39,084 nt of DNA. It comes from a virus. Both the position numbers and the translations under genes were made by a program. Below, one piece after another: positions 15,515 to 23,422 of the stretch; position 1 is the stretch's first letter, and the number at the start of each line of letters is the position of its first letter. Location of the stretch: the IMG/VR virus record IMGVR_UViG_3300031696_001483, positions 1-39,084 of that record, one strand, 5' to 3'. A model generated the notes under the pieces. That model was not told the origin of the DNA. It was given only the letters and a program-made list of their open reading frames with translations, and ran no database searches.

Positions 15515-16627
15515 CTATTCTTCATTTGCAGCCACCACATACTTGCCAAAGCGATCAAAGAATTCTTTGAAGTGCTTGAGCTTGTTAGGCTGGAACGGAA
15601 GGTTGTAGTTCGTAATTGCAGTACGGGCACCCATTACAGTCATTTCCGTTGGGAAGAAATCCATCATGAAGCGGAAGAAGTTATCTGCAAGCTCATGCCA
15701 CCGTTTAGCATCTTTCTTACCAAATTTGTCATATGCATCTTTAAGCTCATAGCACATGCCAATTGTAAGAGCATACTGGGCACTGATTTCTTTAATCTTA
15801 CACTCAGTAACCTTGCCTGCAAGGATATCTTCTGGATTTGGCATATCCTTTGCAACTTTACGGTGGATCATAAACTTAACTGCAATGCCTTCACCAACAC
15901 TACCAGCAACCAAGTCAGTTAGTTCGTTGTCTGAGATAGTTTCGTCCTGGAGAAATTCACTAACGAAACTCCAACTACGTGGAGTGGCAAAAGAACGTCC
16001 GCTTGACCGAGGATCAAAATCACACAAGTCTGCCTTAGCAAACGAGCAGTATCCAATAACGTCTTCGTGGATACGATTTTCAACAGCCCAATCCAACCAG
16101 CTATCAAAATCTACACGCAATTCCAAGTGAACAAACCGGTTAGCAAGTGGAGTAGGCATCCGGTACGTAACACCTTTGTCGCTCTCACGGTTGCCAGCGG
16201 CGACAATAACAACGTTGTCGGGCAACTGGTAAGCACCAATCCGCCGGTTAAGAGTTAGCTGATACCCTGCTGCTTGTACTGCAGGAGCTGCGCTGTTAAG
16301 CTCGTCCAAGAATAAAATAACGGTTTCATATTTTGCCGCTTGCTCTTCAGTAGGAAGATCTGAAGGAGGAAGCCATTGCATCTGCCCAGTTGCCAAATCA
16401 GGAACAGGATAGCCACGCAAATCTGTTGGCTCGAAAAGATTAAGTCGGAGATCGATAAGCAAGGTTTTTCCTAGTACTTCATCATCTGCAATCTGTTGCA
16501 TAAGATCCGATTTGCCGACGCCGGGAAGTGACCACACAAATAGTGGACGCTGAAGCCGCATCGCCCGCACAATGCGAGTCTTTGCTTCTGCAATAGTAAC
16601 TGTACGATTTGATATTTGTTCTGCCAT
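15515..16627 (-). CDS. MoxR-type AAA+ ATPase
   Basis: The product has 370 residues. Walker A is SLPGVGKSDL (G36-S40), Walker B is VILFLDELNSA near 104-114, and sensor-like AAGNRESDKG follows near 165. This is the MoxR/CbbQ AAA+ family, which remodels or inserts cofactors into partner proteins together with VWA-domain proteins. The expected VWA partner is encoded at 11.4 kb, separated by the nuclease cassette. A GGAGAGAG ribosome binding site precedes the ATG, and a promoter of the shared CAGAAACGGTAGACT class lies 33 nt upstream. Confidence 0.92.
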   Translation of the reverse strand: MAEQISNRTVTIAEAKTRIVRAMRLQRPLFVWSLPGVGKSDLMQQIADDEVLGKTLLIDLRLNLFEPTDLRGYPVPDLATGQMQWLPPSDLPTEEQAAKYETVILFLDELNSAAPAVQAAGYQLTLNRRIGAYQLPDNVVIVAAGNRESDKGVTYRMPTPLANRFVHLELRVDFDSWLDWAVENRIHEDVIGYCSFAKADLCDFDPRSSGRSFATPRSWSFVSEFLQDETISDNELTDLVAGSVGEGIAVKFMIHRKVAKDMPNPEDILAGKVTECKIKEISAQYALTIGMCYELKDAYDKFGKKDAKRWHELADNFFRFMMDFFPTEMTVMGARTAITNYNLPFQPNKLKHFKEFFDRFGKYVVAANEE

Positions 16628-16659
16628 CTGTCTCTCTCCTTAGTTTCTAACTATTATTA

Positions 16660-16696
16660 ATAATAACACACAACGCAGATAAGTCTACCGTTTCTG
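16660..16696 (-). promoter_or_regulatory. Promoter with CAGAAACGGTAGACT block, for the MoxR gene
   Basis: TAGACT (16682-16687) is 16 nt before TATTAT (16660-16665) on the minus strand and is preceded by CAGAAACGG. It lies between the ligase gene end and the MoxR gene start. Confidence 0.7.
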
Positions 16697-16701
16697 AACT
16701 T

Positions 16702-17820
16702 TTAATCTGCACGTTGACCCACGCCGTAGTCAATTACTACTGGAAACCGCGGTACACCATCGTTTGAAAGTTCGAAGAACCTGCATGTTGCCCATGTAGG
16801 CTTAGTTTCAGCATCCAATAACGACTTTAACTGTGCTTGGCTACCCCTAACGCCGCTACTAAATGTACGGCCATCGTCTAGTTTTAGCACAAAACGTTTA
16901 GCATATCCCGTCCATGCTCCCTGACCTTCTTCAACGCTTACTACTTCAAACTCTTCAGTAGTAAATTCCTTACGCTTGAGCAGTCCCTTGCTACGCTTAC
17001 TCTCATATTTTATGTTCTGACGGATCATCTGTCCTTCAAATCCAGCCTGTGTATAGGTTCCGTACATGTGATCAATTTGTTCTGGTGTGTCACATTTTCT
17101 AGTCTCAACCAGTACAATTTTGTCTGCATTAATATTACATGAGATCCACATAGCACGATCTAAAAATAACATATCTGGCTTATTATGATCAAACATATCA
17201 TATATATGGTACTCTACCTTTTGTGCAGCTTCCTCGATCTCTTCTGGTCTGCATTTTACTTTTCTAACCAGACTAACAATCTTCTGAAAGTCTGCTTTAA
17301 GTTCATGATTATAAAGCTCCCCGTCTAATACAATGCTAGGGTTTAATTTAATAATATGCTGTACACTTTCCCAGATATGCGGACAACTATTAATAGGCTT
17401 CCCGCCTCTGGTGTGCATGCCGTTTACATCAATAATGCAACGAATACCGTCTAACTTAGGTTGTGTGTAGCCGCTCTCCACTGGAGTTTTTGTGAAGTCG
17501 TGTGCTAGCATAGGCTTAAACAATTTGTAACTGTCAATGTCCTCGACGCTGGCAAAGTATTCTTTGTCTGCTTTTTTAGTCCACTGTGCTTGTGCTTCAA
17601 AGTGTGCCTGCTCAACAGCATTTCTAGCATTAGATCTGCCAGTGTTAGTGGGATGGGATATATTCCAAACGCTTGTAATTTTTTCACCGTCAACGAGTCC
17701 ACTTATACTACGAATCCCAGCAACATCTAGCTCATCATGACCAACCTCTACGGTCCAAATACGAACTTGATTTTTTGAATCTCTTTTGTAAAGGGGATCT
17801 AATGCTGTAATGTTTTTCAT
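16702..17820 (-). CDS. ATP-dependent DNA ligase with N-terminal WGR-like domain
   Basis: The product has 372 residues. Residues 1-90 look like a WGR domain (IWTVEVG, GRSNARNAVEQAHFEAQAQWTKK). The nucleotidyltransferase domain follows, with motif I PKLDGIR whose K122 should take AMP, then DGELYN (motif III region) and FEGQMIRQ (motif IV). The C-terminal OB part includes LLKRKEF (motif V) and a late ATCRFFELS segment. It seals nicks during replication, probably together with the exonuclease at 19.7 kb. An AGGAT ribosome binding site is present. This WGR-ligase arrangement is typical of phage enzymes. Confidence 0.93.
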   Translation of the reverse strand: MKNITALDPLYKRDSKNQVRIWTVEVGHDELDVAGIRSISGLVDGEKITSVWNISHPTNTGRSNARNAVEQAHFEAQAQWTKKADKEYFASVEDIDSYKLFKPMLAHDFTKTPVESGYTQPKLDGIRCIIDVNGMHTRGGKPINSCPHIWESVQHIIKLNPSIVLDGELYNHELKADFQKIVSLVRKVKCRPEEIEEAAQKVEYHIYDMFDHNKPDMLFLDRAMWISCNINADKIVLVETRKCDTPEQIDHMYGTYTQAGFEGQMIRQNIKYESKRSKGLLKRKEFTTEEFEVVSVEEGQGAWTGYAKRFVLKLDDGRTFSSGVRGSQAQLKSLLDAETKPTWATCRFFELSNDGVPRFPVVIDYGVGQRAD

Positions 17821-17840
17821 AAAGTTATCCTAACGTGTGC

Positions 17841-17918
17841 TTAAAATGCTGATTGAACCAAATATAGAACCGAATTGGCGATTATAATGCCTCCAAAGAT
17901 CGCTAAACCTAAAACCAT
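17841..17918 (-). CDS. 25-aa hydrophobic peptide
   Basis: A TAGGAG ribosome binding site lies upstream of ATG 17918, and the frame (MVLGLAIFGGIIIANSVLYL...) runs to TAA at 17841. It encodes one membrane helix. It stands directly behind a good promoter, ahead of the ligase gene. Such tiny membrane peptides are common in phages; function unknown. Confidence 0.55.
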   Translation of the reverse strand: MVLGLAIFGGIIIANSVLYLVQSAF

Positions 17919-17955
17919 GACATACTCCTATTTGTTGTTTTTTCTAACTATAGCT

Positions 17956-17992
17956 ATAATAGCATGCCTTCGTGGATAGTCAACCGTTTCTG
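17956..17992 (-). promoter_or_regulatory. Promoter with CAGAAACGGTTGACT block, for the small peptide and ligase
   Basis: TTGACT (17978-17983) is 16 nt before TATTAT (17956-17961) on the minus strand, preceded by CAGAAACGG. It lies directly after the terminator at 17.995-18.014 kb, so it begins a new transcription unit. Confidence 0.75.
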
Positions 17993-17994
17993 CC

Positions 17995-18014
17995 AAAAAA
18001 AAGCCCCGTAGGGC
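17995..18014 (-). terminator. Rho-independent terminator
   Basis: The minus strand reads GCCC-TAC-GGGGC followed by eight Ts. It lies 13 nt after the stop of the hypothetical gene at 18.0 kb and ends the run of genes from the exonuclease downward. Confidence 0.8.
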
Positions 18015-18027
18015 ATTGGAATTTTGT

Positions 18028-18348
18028 TTAGTGTCCTCTAATTCCTACATAAGGTCTCATCATAACATCTCTAGTAACGGTGTGTAGCATAATAAAACTT
18101 CCAGCATCACTTGCATTATCAAAACGGATATCAGCACCATAGTCACTCCAGCGTATGTTCCAACGAATCTCCTCAGGGCCATACGACTCGTTCATGATAA
18201 TTAGGAATTGTTTCTGCTGTTCTAAGTAACTGTCTTTAAAGGCTGCCCGAGTTAGCTCTTGGGCGACGGTGAACCCAATAGTAACCATATGTTTCCACTT
18301 GCTTCCGGTTAACGATCTAGTATAATTAAGTTGAAACTTTGTATCCAT
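18028..18348 (-). CDS. Hypothetical protein (106 aa)
   Basis: ATG 18348 has AAAGG eight bases upstream and lies 23 nt inside the end of the previous gene. The product starts MDTKFQLNY and is a mixed alpha/beta soluble protein with no recognised motif. An upstream in-frame start at 18405 would add a hydrophobic stretch (FIFGLACIAIF) but overlap the neighbour by 80 nt, so I prefer the shorter form. Confidence 0.6.
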   Translation of the reverse strand: MDTKFQLNYTRSLTGSKWKHMVTIGFTVAQELTRAAFKDSYLEQQKQFLIIMNESYGPEEIRWNIRWSDYGADIRFDNASDAGSFIMLHTVTRDVMMRPYVGIRGH

Positions 18349-18706
18349 CAAGAAACCTTTGAAAATCGCTATGCATGCAAGCCCAAAAATAAACCTTCTC
18401 ATCAAACAGTATGATTTTAGGCCACCTTCCGAGTCTTACATAATATGGACACTCAAGGTGTTTGTCGAGATCTAATAAGAACTTGAAGTTAACTTGTACA
18501 ATATTGTCATTGTCATCCCATAACTTAATCTCGTATTCTGTTAAGTTAAGATCAGATATTAAACAATCATATCCAGACTCAGTTAGTCTAAGTCCCCCAT
18601 TGGCCCGTACGTTCTGCCAGAAGAAAACAAGTTCTGATCCTGATGGGATACTAACATGCTCGAGGTTTTTAATAAAAATATCTGTGTATTGCTGTTTAGT
18701 CCGCAT
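18326..18706 (-). CDS. Hypothetical protein (126 aa)
   Basis: From ATG 18706 the product starts MRTKQQYTDIFIKNLEHV and contains FFWQNVRANGGLRLTESGYDCL, a pattern seen in conserved proteins of T4-like marine phages. A middle segment (YYVRLGRWPKIILFDEKVYFWACM) is beta-rich. The gene overlaps both neighbours by a few bases, so it belongs to a coupled run. Function unknown. Confidence 0.65.
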   Translation of the reverse strand: MRTKQQYTDIFIKNLEHVSIPSGSELVFFWQNVRANGGLRLTESGYDCLISDLNLTEYEIKLWDDNDNIVQVNFKFLLDLDKHLECPYYVRLGRWPKIILFDEKVYFWACMHSDFQRFLDGYKVST

Positions 18707-18995
18707 TTTCCGGGTATACTGTCTCTCCACTCGTTAATAGAACGACTGTAAATCCTTCAGTACTGAACTTTATATTAAGCTTCTTACATAGGTTAATCGC
18801 ATGCCCGGGATTACTAAAGGATACTTTCTTGTATTTTGGCCCAGGGTAACTTGTTAAGATATTATGGCTTTTCAAGTTAATAGGGTTATTCTCGTAGAAT
18901 ACACTCCATATACCAGCACTTGCTAATACTTGATCTGATTTGTAACTAATCTTGTCTACTTTTTCAAGTAATACTGTTGGTTTTGGTCTACTCAT
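18696..18995 (-). CDS. Hypothetical protein (99 aa)
   Basis: The product begins MSRPKPTVLLEKVDKISYKSDQ and is basic and beta-rich, with a single Cys in LCKKLN. No family is recognised. The 55 bp upstream (18996-19050) are AT-rich and hold weak -10-like boxes but no convincing promoter. The end overlaps the next gene by 11 nt. Confidence 0.6.
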   Translation of the reverse strand: MSRPKPTVLLEKVDKISYKSDQVLASAGIWSVFYENNPINLKSHNILTSYPGPKYKKVSFSNPGHAINLCKKLNIKFSTEGFTVVLLTSGETVYPENAD

Positions 18996-19050
18996 GAATT
19001 ATTCCAGTTATATGCTACTATTATTTATCTTTAACAGCATACAATAGGAG

Positions 19051-19263
19051 TTAAAAAGACCCTGATTTAATCTCTAATTCTATCACATCATCGGCCTGGT
19101 GATCTATAATTTTTGATTGTAAATCAACGGTGTAGGCTAGTAAGTTCTGATACTCACGTGCTATACCTTGCGCCTCTGTTCTGGGTACTATGATATTTTC
19201 TGAATTAGTTCCAGCACATCGATTGCAAAATGATTCTAGGTTACCAAAGTTAGGCCGGATCAT
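19051..19263 (-). CDS. Small hypothetical protein with CNRC motif (70 aa)
   Basis: The product begins MIRPNFGNLESFCNRCAGTNSE. The single CxxC is not enough for a full zinc site, so a dimer or another ligand would be needed. The remainder is helical. Its start overlaps the end of the upstream gene by 14 nt. Function unknown. Confidence 0.6.
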   Translation of the reverse strand: MIRPNFGNLESFCNRCAGTNSENIIVPRTEAQGIAREYQNLLAYTVDLQSKIIDHQADDVIELEIKSGSF

Positions 19264-19732
19264 TGGCTTTTCTTACATGTTCTTGCATCTCTAACCGAGT
19301 AGTATACGGCCCTTTGAATTCATTACGGCCAAGGGTTAGTAGTTTAGGGCAGTAGCTTGGAAGCCATCCAGTGGGAAAGTGTATGATATAGTAACCAGCA
19401 CAAAAGAAGCTCTGGCTTCTAGGAGTTTTGGTATATATCGGCAACTTACGCTTTAGGTCATAGATATCATTATATGGCTTTACTTTACAAGGGTAGCCGT
19501 GCACACTATTTTCAGTTTTAGTATCTTGCTTGTATTCATCAGTAACTTCTACGCTAGTAGTTAATTCAATACCAAATTGATTTTTTAGATCAGCAATACT
19601 ACTACACTTGCCTATATTTTTCCCGCCCATGGTAACAGTTAGGTCGTGGCCCTTTCGAATAGTTCCAACCTTTTGCCCATTTTCTTCTACAATCCAAAAC
19701 TTATTCTCAACTACTGGCTTAGCCTGGTACAT
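19250..19732 (-). CDS. Hypothetical protein, cotranslated with the exonuclease (160 aa)
   Basis: From ATG 19732, 14 nt inside the exonuclease gene end, the product starts MYQAKPVVENKFWIVEENGQ. A beta-rich first half (GTIRKGHDLTVTMGG) precedes a C-terminal part with FFCAGYYIIHFPTGWLPSYCPKL. I recognise it only as a type of conserved phage protein found near replication genes. Upstream in-frame ATGs exist but overlap more. Confidence 0.6.
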   Translation of the reverse strand: MYQAKPVVENKFWIVEENGQKVGTIRKGHDLTVTMGGKNIGKCSSIADLKNQFGIELTTSVEVTDEYKQDTKTENSVHGYPCKVKPYNDIYDLKRKLPIYTKTPRSQSFFCAGYYIIHFPTGWLPSYCPKLLTLGRNEFKGPYTTRLEMQEHVRKANDPA

Positions 19733-20714
19733 TATACCCTCGCTGTAACCATTCTGCATATTTCGTAACATCTTCTGCAATCCTATTCAGTTCATATTTG
19801 CCACAGAACTTAAGAAACTTAGCACCCACCATGGGATTCTTCTTAGTATGCATCTGCCCGCGCATGCTATTATCGATAAAGTCTTTTAGTTCTGTGGGTT
19901 GCGCCGTTAGGTCAACTAACGTGCAATTTCGTTCATAGTCGTCTAGTACACGATGCTCAACGTCATTATGGTCAGTCCAACGCTGGAGCATCATATTGTT
20001 CCAGTTAAATCCTTTGCTAGAACGATCGTCAAATGCTTCTAGTAGGCCCACTTTGTTCTTGGTGCCCTTCTTACGCACACCTGGATATGCACTAAAGACA
20101 TTATCTGTCGCATCACCCCGCATACACTTCTCAAATAGTAACCATTCTGGCTCAATTGTTTTAAGCTCGCCCGTCTTTTTGTCCTTCACAGGTTTTCCGT
20201 AATCGTCATATACGCCCTCAAGTGTCATAGTATGACCTTGAATGCCGTTGTACTGTTTAACATTCTTACTAACCAACTGTACAAAGTCCGAGTCACTGCT
20301 CACAATTACATGATCATCATCAGGATGCATATGTATAAAGCGGGCAATAATATCATCTGCTTCTGCAATTTCACACTGCAACACACTACAATTAGCACTC
20401 TCCTTAAGGAAGGTAGTTAACTCGTCATATGTCTCCCAGAATAGTTTATCTTCTTCTATCTGTTCATCATTAAGTGCTTCACGTTTTACTGCCCGGTTCT
20501 TCTTATAGGGCTCGTAAAAGTCTTTGCGCCAACTGCGGCCTTCTAATGCAAATACAACATGATCAGCATTAGCAATCCGCCACGCCTTATTAACGCAACC
20601 CATTGTAACGTGCATAGAAAAACCTAGCTTCGTCCATGTATCAGCGTGTTTGTGCGCCGCATGTCGTGCTCTAAAAAACGTATTCGCAGTGTCAACCAGT
20701 AGATATGTTGTCAT
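19719..20714 (-). CDS. 5'-3' exonuclease / flap endonuclease (T4 RNase H-like)
   Basis: The 331-residue product begins MTTYLLVDTANTFFRARH, the N-terminal metal-binding strand of the FEN/5'-3' exonuclease family. It continues with FALEGRSWRKDFYEPYKKNR (helical arch, conserved Lys/Arg/Tyr), AEADDIIARF and VSSDSDFVQL (acidic metal ligands), and GDATDNVFSAYPGVRKKG (helix-turn-helix). It should remove RNA primers and flaps, with the ligase at 16.7 kb sealing the nick. A good promoter lies 40 nt upstream, inside the end of the SGNH gene. Ribosome binding site AAGGTG. Confidence 0.92.
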   Translation of the reverse strand: MTTYLLVDTANTFFRARHAAHKHADTWTKLGFSMHVTMGCVNKAWRIANADHVVFALEGRSWRKDFYEPYKKNRAVKREALNDEQIEEDKLFWETYDELTTFLKESANCSVLQCEIAEADDIIARFIHMHPDDDHVIVSSDSDFVQLVSKNVKQYNGIQGHTMTLEGVYDDYGKPVKDKKTGELKTIEPEWLLFEKCMRGDATDNVFSAYPGVRKKGTKNKVGLLEAFDDRSSKGFNWNNMMLQRWTDHNDVEHRVLDDYERNCTLVDLTAQPTELKDFIDNSMRGQMHTKKNPMVGAKFLKFCGKYELNRIAEDVTKYAEWLQRGYNVPG

Positions 20715-21463
20715 TTTTTCTTAGCACCTTGTACTGTTTGTGTTACAGTCTTTATTGTACTACTGTTATCCGTATTTGTCAACCTGGCTAGAATATGTTT
20801 TGACCAAGCAATGTGTGCGTCAATACCATAATGATAACCACCATTAACTGGTTGGTGCCCTCGTGCCTCACACCAATGCCAGTATGTACCTGATTGATTG
20901 TACGGATCAATGTAACAATCGTTCCAGTCTACTTGGTTTTCTACGTTACCAAAATAATTATAACTATTAAAGAACATGTGTTTGATATGGCGGTGTTGCA
21001 GTTCTTTGTGTAGGTTGTGTATTTTTTCGTGCCAATAATTTTCTTTTCGCACAACTTCGCCTGGAGTTTGCCGCATTACCCATTCTTTGTATTGGGGTTC
21101 TAAATCAAACGGAACTTGATCTGAGCCACTTGCTGTTATCTGATAAACACTATCTCCGTGAGCCCATTCCTCACGTTCCCATGTGCTCCAGCCAATAATA
21201 ATAGCTGTCTCACTTTTAGGCATATTTTTTAAGAATTGTTGAGTTGTTTTAAGTATTCTAGCATTACTACTTGCACTGATAGCTTCACAGAAGAATCCTG
21301 CATTTAGAGTCTTTGCTAACCTAAATCCATAACTTAGATTTAAGCATTCTGGGTGGGCGAGTTCTCCCAAGTGTGCATACGCTGGATCATCTCTAGCAAA
21401 ACAATAGTCTTTGACTAGTTCGGCGCCCGCACTATGGCTGTCACCATTTATATAGATGTTCAT
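20711..21463 (-). CDS. SGNH/GDSL hydrolase-like protein
   Basis: The 250-residue product begins MNIYINGDSHSAG; GDSHS is the block I motif whose serine would be catalytic. A later YHYGIDAHIAWSKHI near 210-224 offers the Asp-His pair of block V. SGNH enzymes cleave esters of lipids, polysaccharides or acetyl groups. Phage members may be esterases acting on glycans, or inactive. The start overlaps the previous gene stop by ATGA, and the last four bases overlap the exonuclease start. Confidence 0.65.
   Translation of the reverse strand: MNIYINGDSHSAGAELVKDYCFARDDPAYAHLGELAHPECLNLSYGFRLAKTLNAGFFCEAISASSNARILKTTQQFLKNMPKSETAIIIGWSTWEREEWAHGDSVYQITASGSDQVPFDLEPQYKEWVMRQTPGEVVRKENYWHEKIHNLHKELQHRHIKHMFFNSYNYFGNVENQVDWNDCYIDPYNQSGTYWHWCEARGHQPVNGGYHYGIDAHIAWSKHILARLTNTDNSSTIKTVTQTVQGAKKK
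20754..20782 (-). promoter_or_regulatory. Sigma70-like promoter for the exonuclease gene
   Basis: On the minus strand, TTGACA (20777-20782) is 17 nt from TACAAT (20754-20759). Only one -10 base departs from consensus. It lies within the end of the SGNH coding region. Confidence 0.8.
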
Positions 21464-21837
21464 CTATATTCGGTCCTACCATCTCCAAGATCATTACTGC
21501 GAGTTACCATAGCTTCTTCTTTTTCATAGCTTTCCATAACAACGTGTCTACATACATCCTGGAACCAACGATCAACCATATCGTTTTCGTCCTTGTCTAT
21601 GTAACCAGAGTTATGTAACTGTTTGATAAAATATTCGTTCCAGTCTAATTCAAATGCACCGTTGCCTGGATTATCTGGATCAACTTCAATATTTAATACA
21701 CTAACCCATGGCTCTTCAGCCGCAGTAGCTAACTCTTTTTCTGTCTTTTTAGGTGCTCGTTTGGTCTTAGGCAGAGGCTCAATCTTCTTTGCTTTTCCTA
21801 GCCCAATAGCATTTTTAGCATCCTCTAAAATACCCAT
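21460..21837 (-). CDS. Hypothetical protein (125 aa)
   Basis: The product begins MGILEDAKNAIGLGKAKK, followed by a basic, disordered region (PKTKRAPKKTEKE). The C-terminal half (VDPDNPGNGAFELDWNEYFIKQL ... MVDRWFQDVCRHVV) is acidic and helical. Similar short proteins occur in T4-like phages without known function. It overlaps the histidine phosphatase gene by 13 nt and the SGNH gene by ATGA. Confidence 0.65.
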   Translation of the reverse strand: MGILEDAKNAIGLGKAKKIEPLPKTKRAPKKTEKELATAAEEPWVSVLNIEVDPDNPGNGAFELDWNEYFIKQLHNSGYIDKDENDMVDRWFQDVCRHVVMESYEKEEAMVTRSNDLGDGRTEYR

Positions 21838-22373
21838 TCTACATATTCTCCATTCTTTACTTCCCAGTGAGTAATATCATCTGGGGTATTCATCTGTAAT
21901 ACAACACTTGCTGCTTTAATAGTATTAACATGTGTAACTATAACGTATGGTAGTTCACTCTCTTCTAATTCTTGTATAAATGTAGCAACTCTTCCTGCAA
22001 CATCTCTTAAGGAATCACCATCAGGCGGCGCTTTATTCCATCCTCTTCGAACACTAGCATACATCGAAACACTTTCAAGTGCCGCAATACTTACTCCAGA
22101 CCACTCACCCCAATCACGATCTCTAATCATATTGTCTATCGTAACGTCATTATTTAATGATGTGTGTTCTTTGATAACCTCTGCTGTATAGAAGCATCTC
22201 CTAAGATCACTACTATATATGCCAGCAATATCTGGATACTCTTTGGCAATACGTTCAGCAACATCTGTTGCTTGCTGTTTGCCCAACTCAGTAAGTTCAG
22301 GATCGTGCCAACCAGTTGCTAACCCTTGTTCATTATATTCACTTTGTCCGTGTCTTACCCATATAGTTTTCAC
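21825..22373 (-). CDS. Histidine phosphatase (phosphoglycerate mutase-like)
   Basis: The start is a GTG at 22373, right after the QueE stop. The 182-residue product has the RHG motif VRHGQSEYNEQG at 7-18, whose His becomes phosphorylated. A GWHDPELTELGKQQA segment and a second histidine in VIVTHVNTI near 146 follow. RRGWNKAPPDGDSL recalls cofactor-dependent mutases, but the protein is short and could simply be a small-molecule phosphatase. Its coupling to queE suggests a nucleotide or pterin-related job, which is inference. Confidence 0.85.
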   Translation of the reverse strand: MKTIWVRHGQSEYNEQGLATGWHDPELTELGKQQATDVAERIAKEYPDIAGIYSSDLRRCFYTAEVIKEHTSLNNDVTIDNMIRDRDWGEWSGVSIAALESVSMYASVRRGWNKAPPDGDSLRDVAGRVATFIQELEESELPYVIVTHVNTIKAASVVLQMNTPDDITHWEVKNGEYVEWVF

Positions 22374-23237
22374 TTAGGTTCCCCAGGAGTTTCCAAAGAT
22401 GTCGACGTGGAGTCTTGCTGAGTAACGATATCCTTTTGCCAGAGCAAGATCAGCCACCACCGCCCCATTGTTGAAGTAACTGTCTGATGTACCGCCAACA
22501 GGCATGATGTAAACCGGCGCACTAACCCCAGCTTTCCTATATATTTCAACAGCTTCGTCAACTTCTGCCACGTCCACTGCATCAGCCACCACAAACTTAA
22601 AATAAAGGTGACTATTACTAATATTGCGGTATTGATATGCAACATCAGGCTTAATAGCATCAGAACTATCATGTCCAGAAACTGATAGTTTTGGGGAGCA
22701 ACTGAATGTAACGTGTAATTTGTCATTATCGTTGAGATACGATTCGAAATTACTGTTGAGAGTCTGCGTAGTATTCGTTTCGAATGTAACATTTTGTAAG
22801 TCTTTCATACGTGGATGATCTAACAATTCCATGTAAGCTCGTTGCCATCCTAGTAGTGGTTCACCGCCAGTGATAACCAAATGTATATCCTGACCATTAT
22901 CTAACGTCCAACTACCGGATGGAGTTAGTTCTAGTAATGTATCTACAAGCCCGTCAATATCTGTGTCTGTCTGTAGATGCTTAAACGCTGGATGCCAAGC
23001 TGCATAGCTATCGCACCCAACTGTAACAAGTGGTAGTTCTTTAATGGTATTATATTTGTCAATATCATCAATAATAGCATTAATCTCTTGCTCAGCCGTT
23101 GCGTCACTATCTCTAGCAATACCAAATTTAGGGCATGTGAAGTTACACCCAAACATGCGTAGGAATACACTAGGCACTCCCATAAAACGGCCTTCGCCCT
23201 GTACAGAGTAAAATGCTTCTGTGTATCTTACTTTCAT
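22374..23237 (-). CDS. queE: 7-carboxy-7-deazaguanine synthase QueE (radical SAM)
   Basis: The 287-residue product starts MKVRYTEAFYSVQGEG, the QueE opening. C31 and C35 appear in FGCNFTCPKFG, but the usual third Cys two residues later is absent. The likely third ligand is C75 in TVGCDSYAAWHPAFKHL, as in the subfamily with a widely split cluster motif. VITGGEPLLGWQ near 117 is the GGE motif, and TFETNTTQ near 155 follows. It converts 6-carboxytetrahydropterin from QueD into CDG. An AGAGG ribosome binding site is present. Confidence 0.9.
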   Translation of the reverse strand: MKVRYTEAFYSVQGEGRFMGVPSVFLRMFGCNFTCPKFGIARDSDATAEQEINAIIDDIDKYNTIKELPLVTVGCDSYAAWHPAFKHLQTDTDIDGLVDTLLELTPSGSWTLDNGQDIHLVITGGEPLLGWQRAYMELLDHPRMKDLQNVTFETNTTQTLNSNFESYLNDNDKLHVTFSCSPKLSVSGHDSSDAIKPDVAYQYRNISNSHLYFKFVVADAVDVAEVDEAVEIYRKAGVSAPVYIMPVGGTSDSYFNNGAVVADLALAKGYRYSARLHVDIFGNSWGT

Positions 23238-23246
23238 GTCTACCTC

Positions 23247-23408
23247 TTAAAATAAGTTGTTAAGTTGTTTGATCATCTTAGCTTTTGTAAGACGACGATC
23301 AAGTTTAACGCCTCTTGCTTCGGCCCATTCATCAATGGCCTTTTTAGTCATACTTTCAAATTCAGGAATACTGTTGTTAGTGAACCATTTCTTAATCATT
23401 TTAAACAT
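23247..23408 (-). CDS. 53-aa SAP/HeH-like small protein between queD and queE
   Basis: An AGGAG ribosome binding site sits eight bases before ATG 23408, and the frame runs to TAA at 23247. The peptide starts MFKMIKKWFTNNSIPEFESM. Its second half (IDEWAEARGVKLDRRLTKAKMIKQL) has the helix-extension-helix pattern of SAP/HeH DNA-binding motifs, with LTKAKMI as the conserved second helix. It is cotranscribed with queD and queE. A DNA-binding or modification-targeting role would be a guess. Confidence 0.7.
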   Translation of the reverse strand: MFKMIKKWFTNNSIPEFESMTKKAIDEWAEARGVKLDRRLTKAKMIKQLNNLF

Positions 23409-23422
23409 AGTAATTCTCCTTT

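Noticed and set aside
22370-22792. Leu/Ile-rich 140-codon minus frame inside queE
   Set aside because: It lies in another frame of queE, whose motifs are complete, and looks like a hydrophobic shadow with no ribosome binding site.
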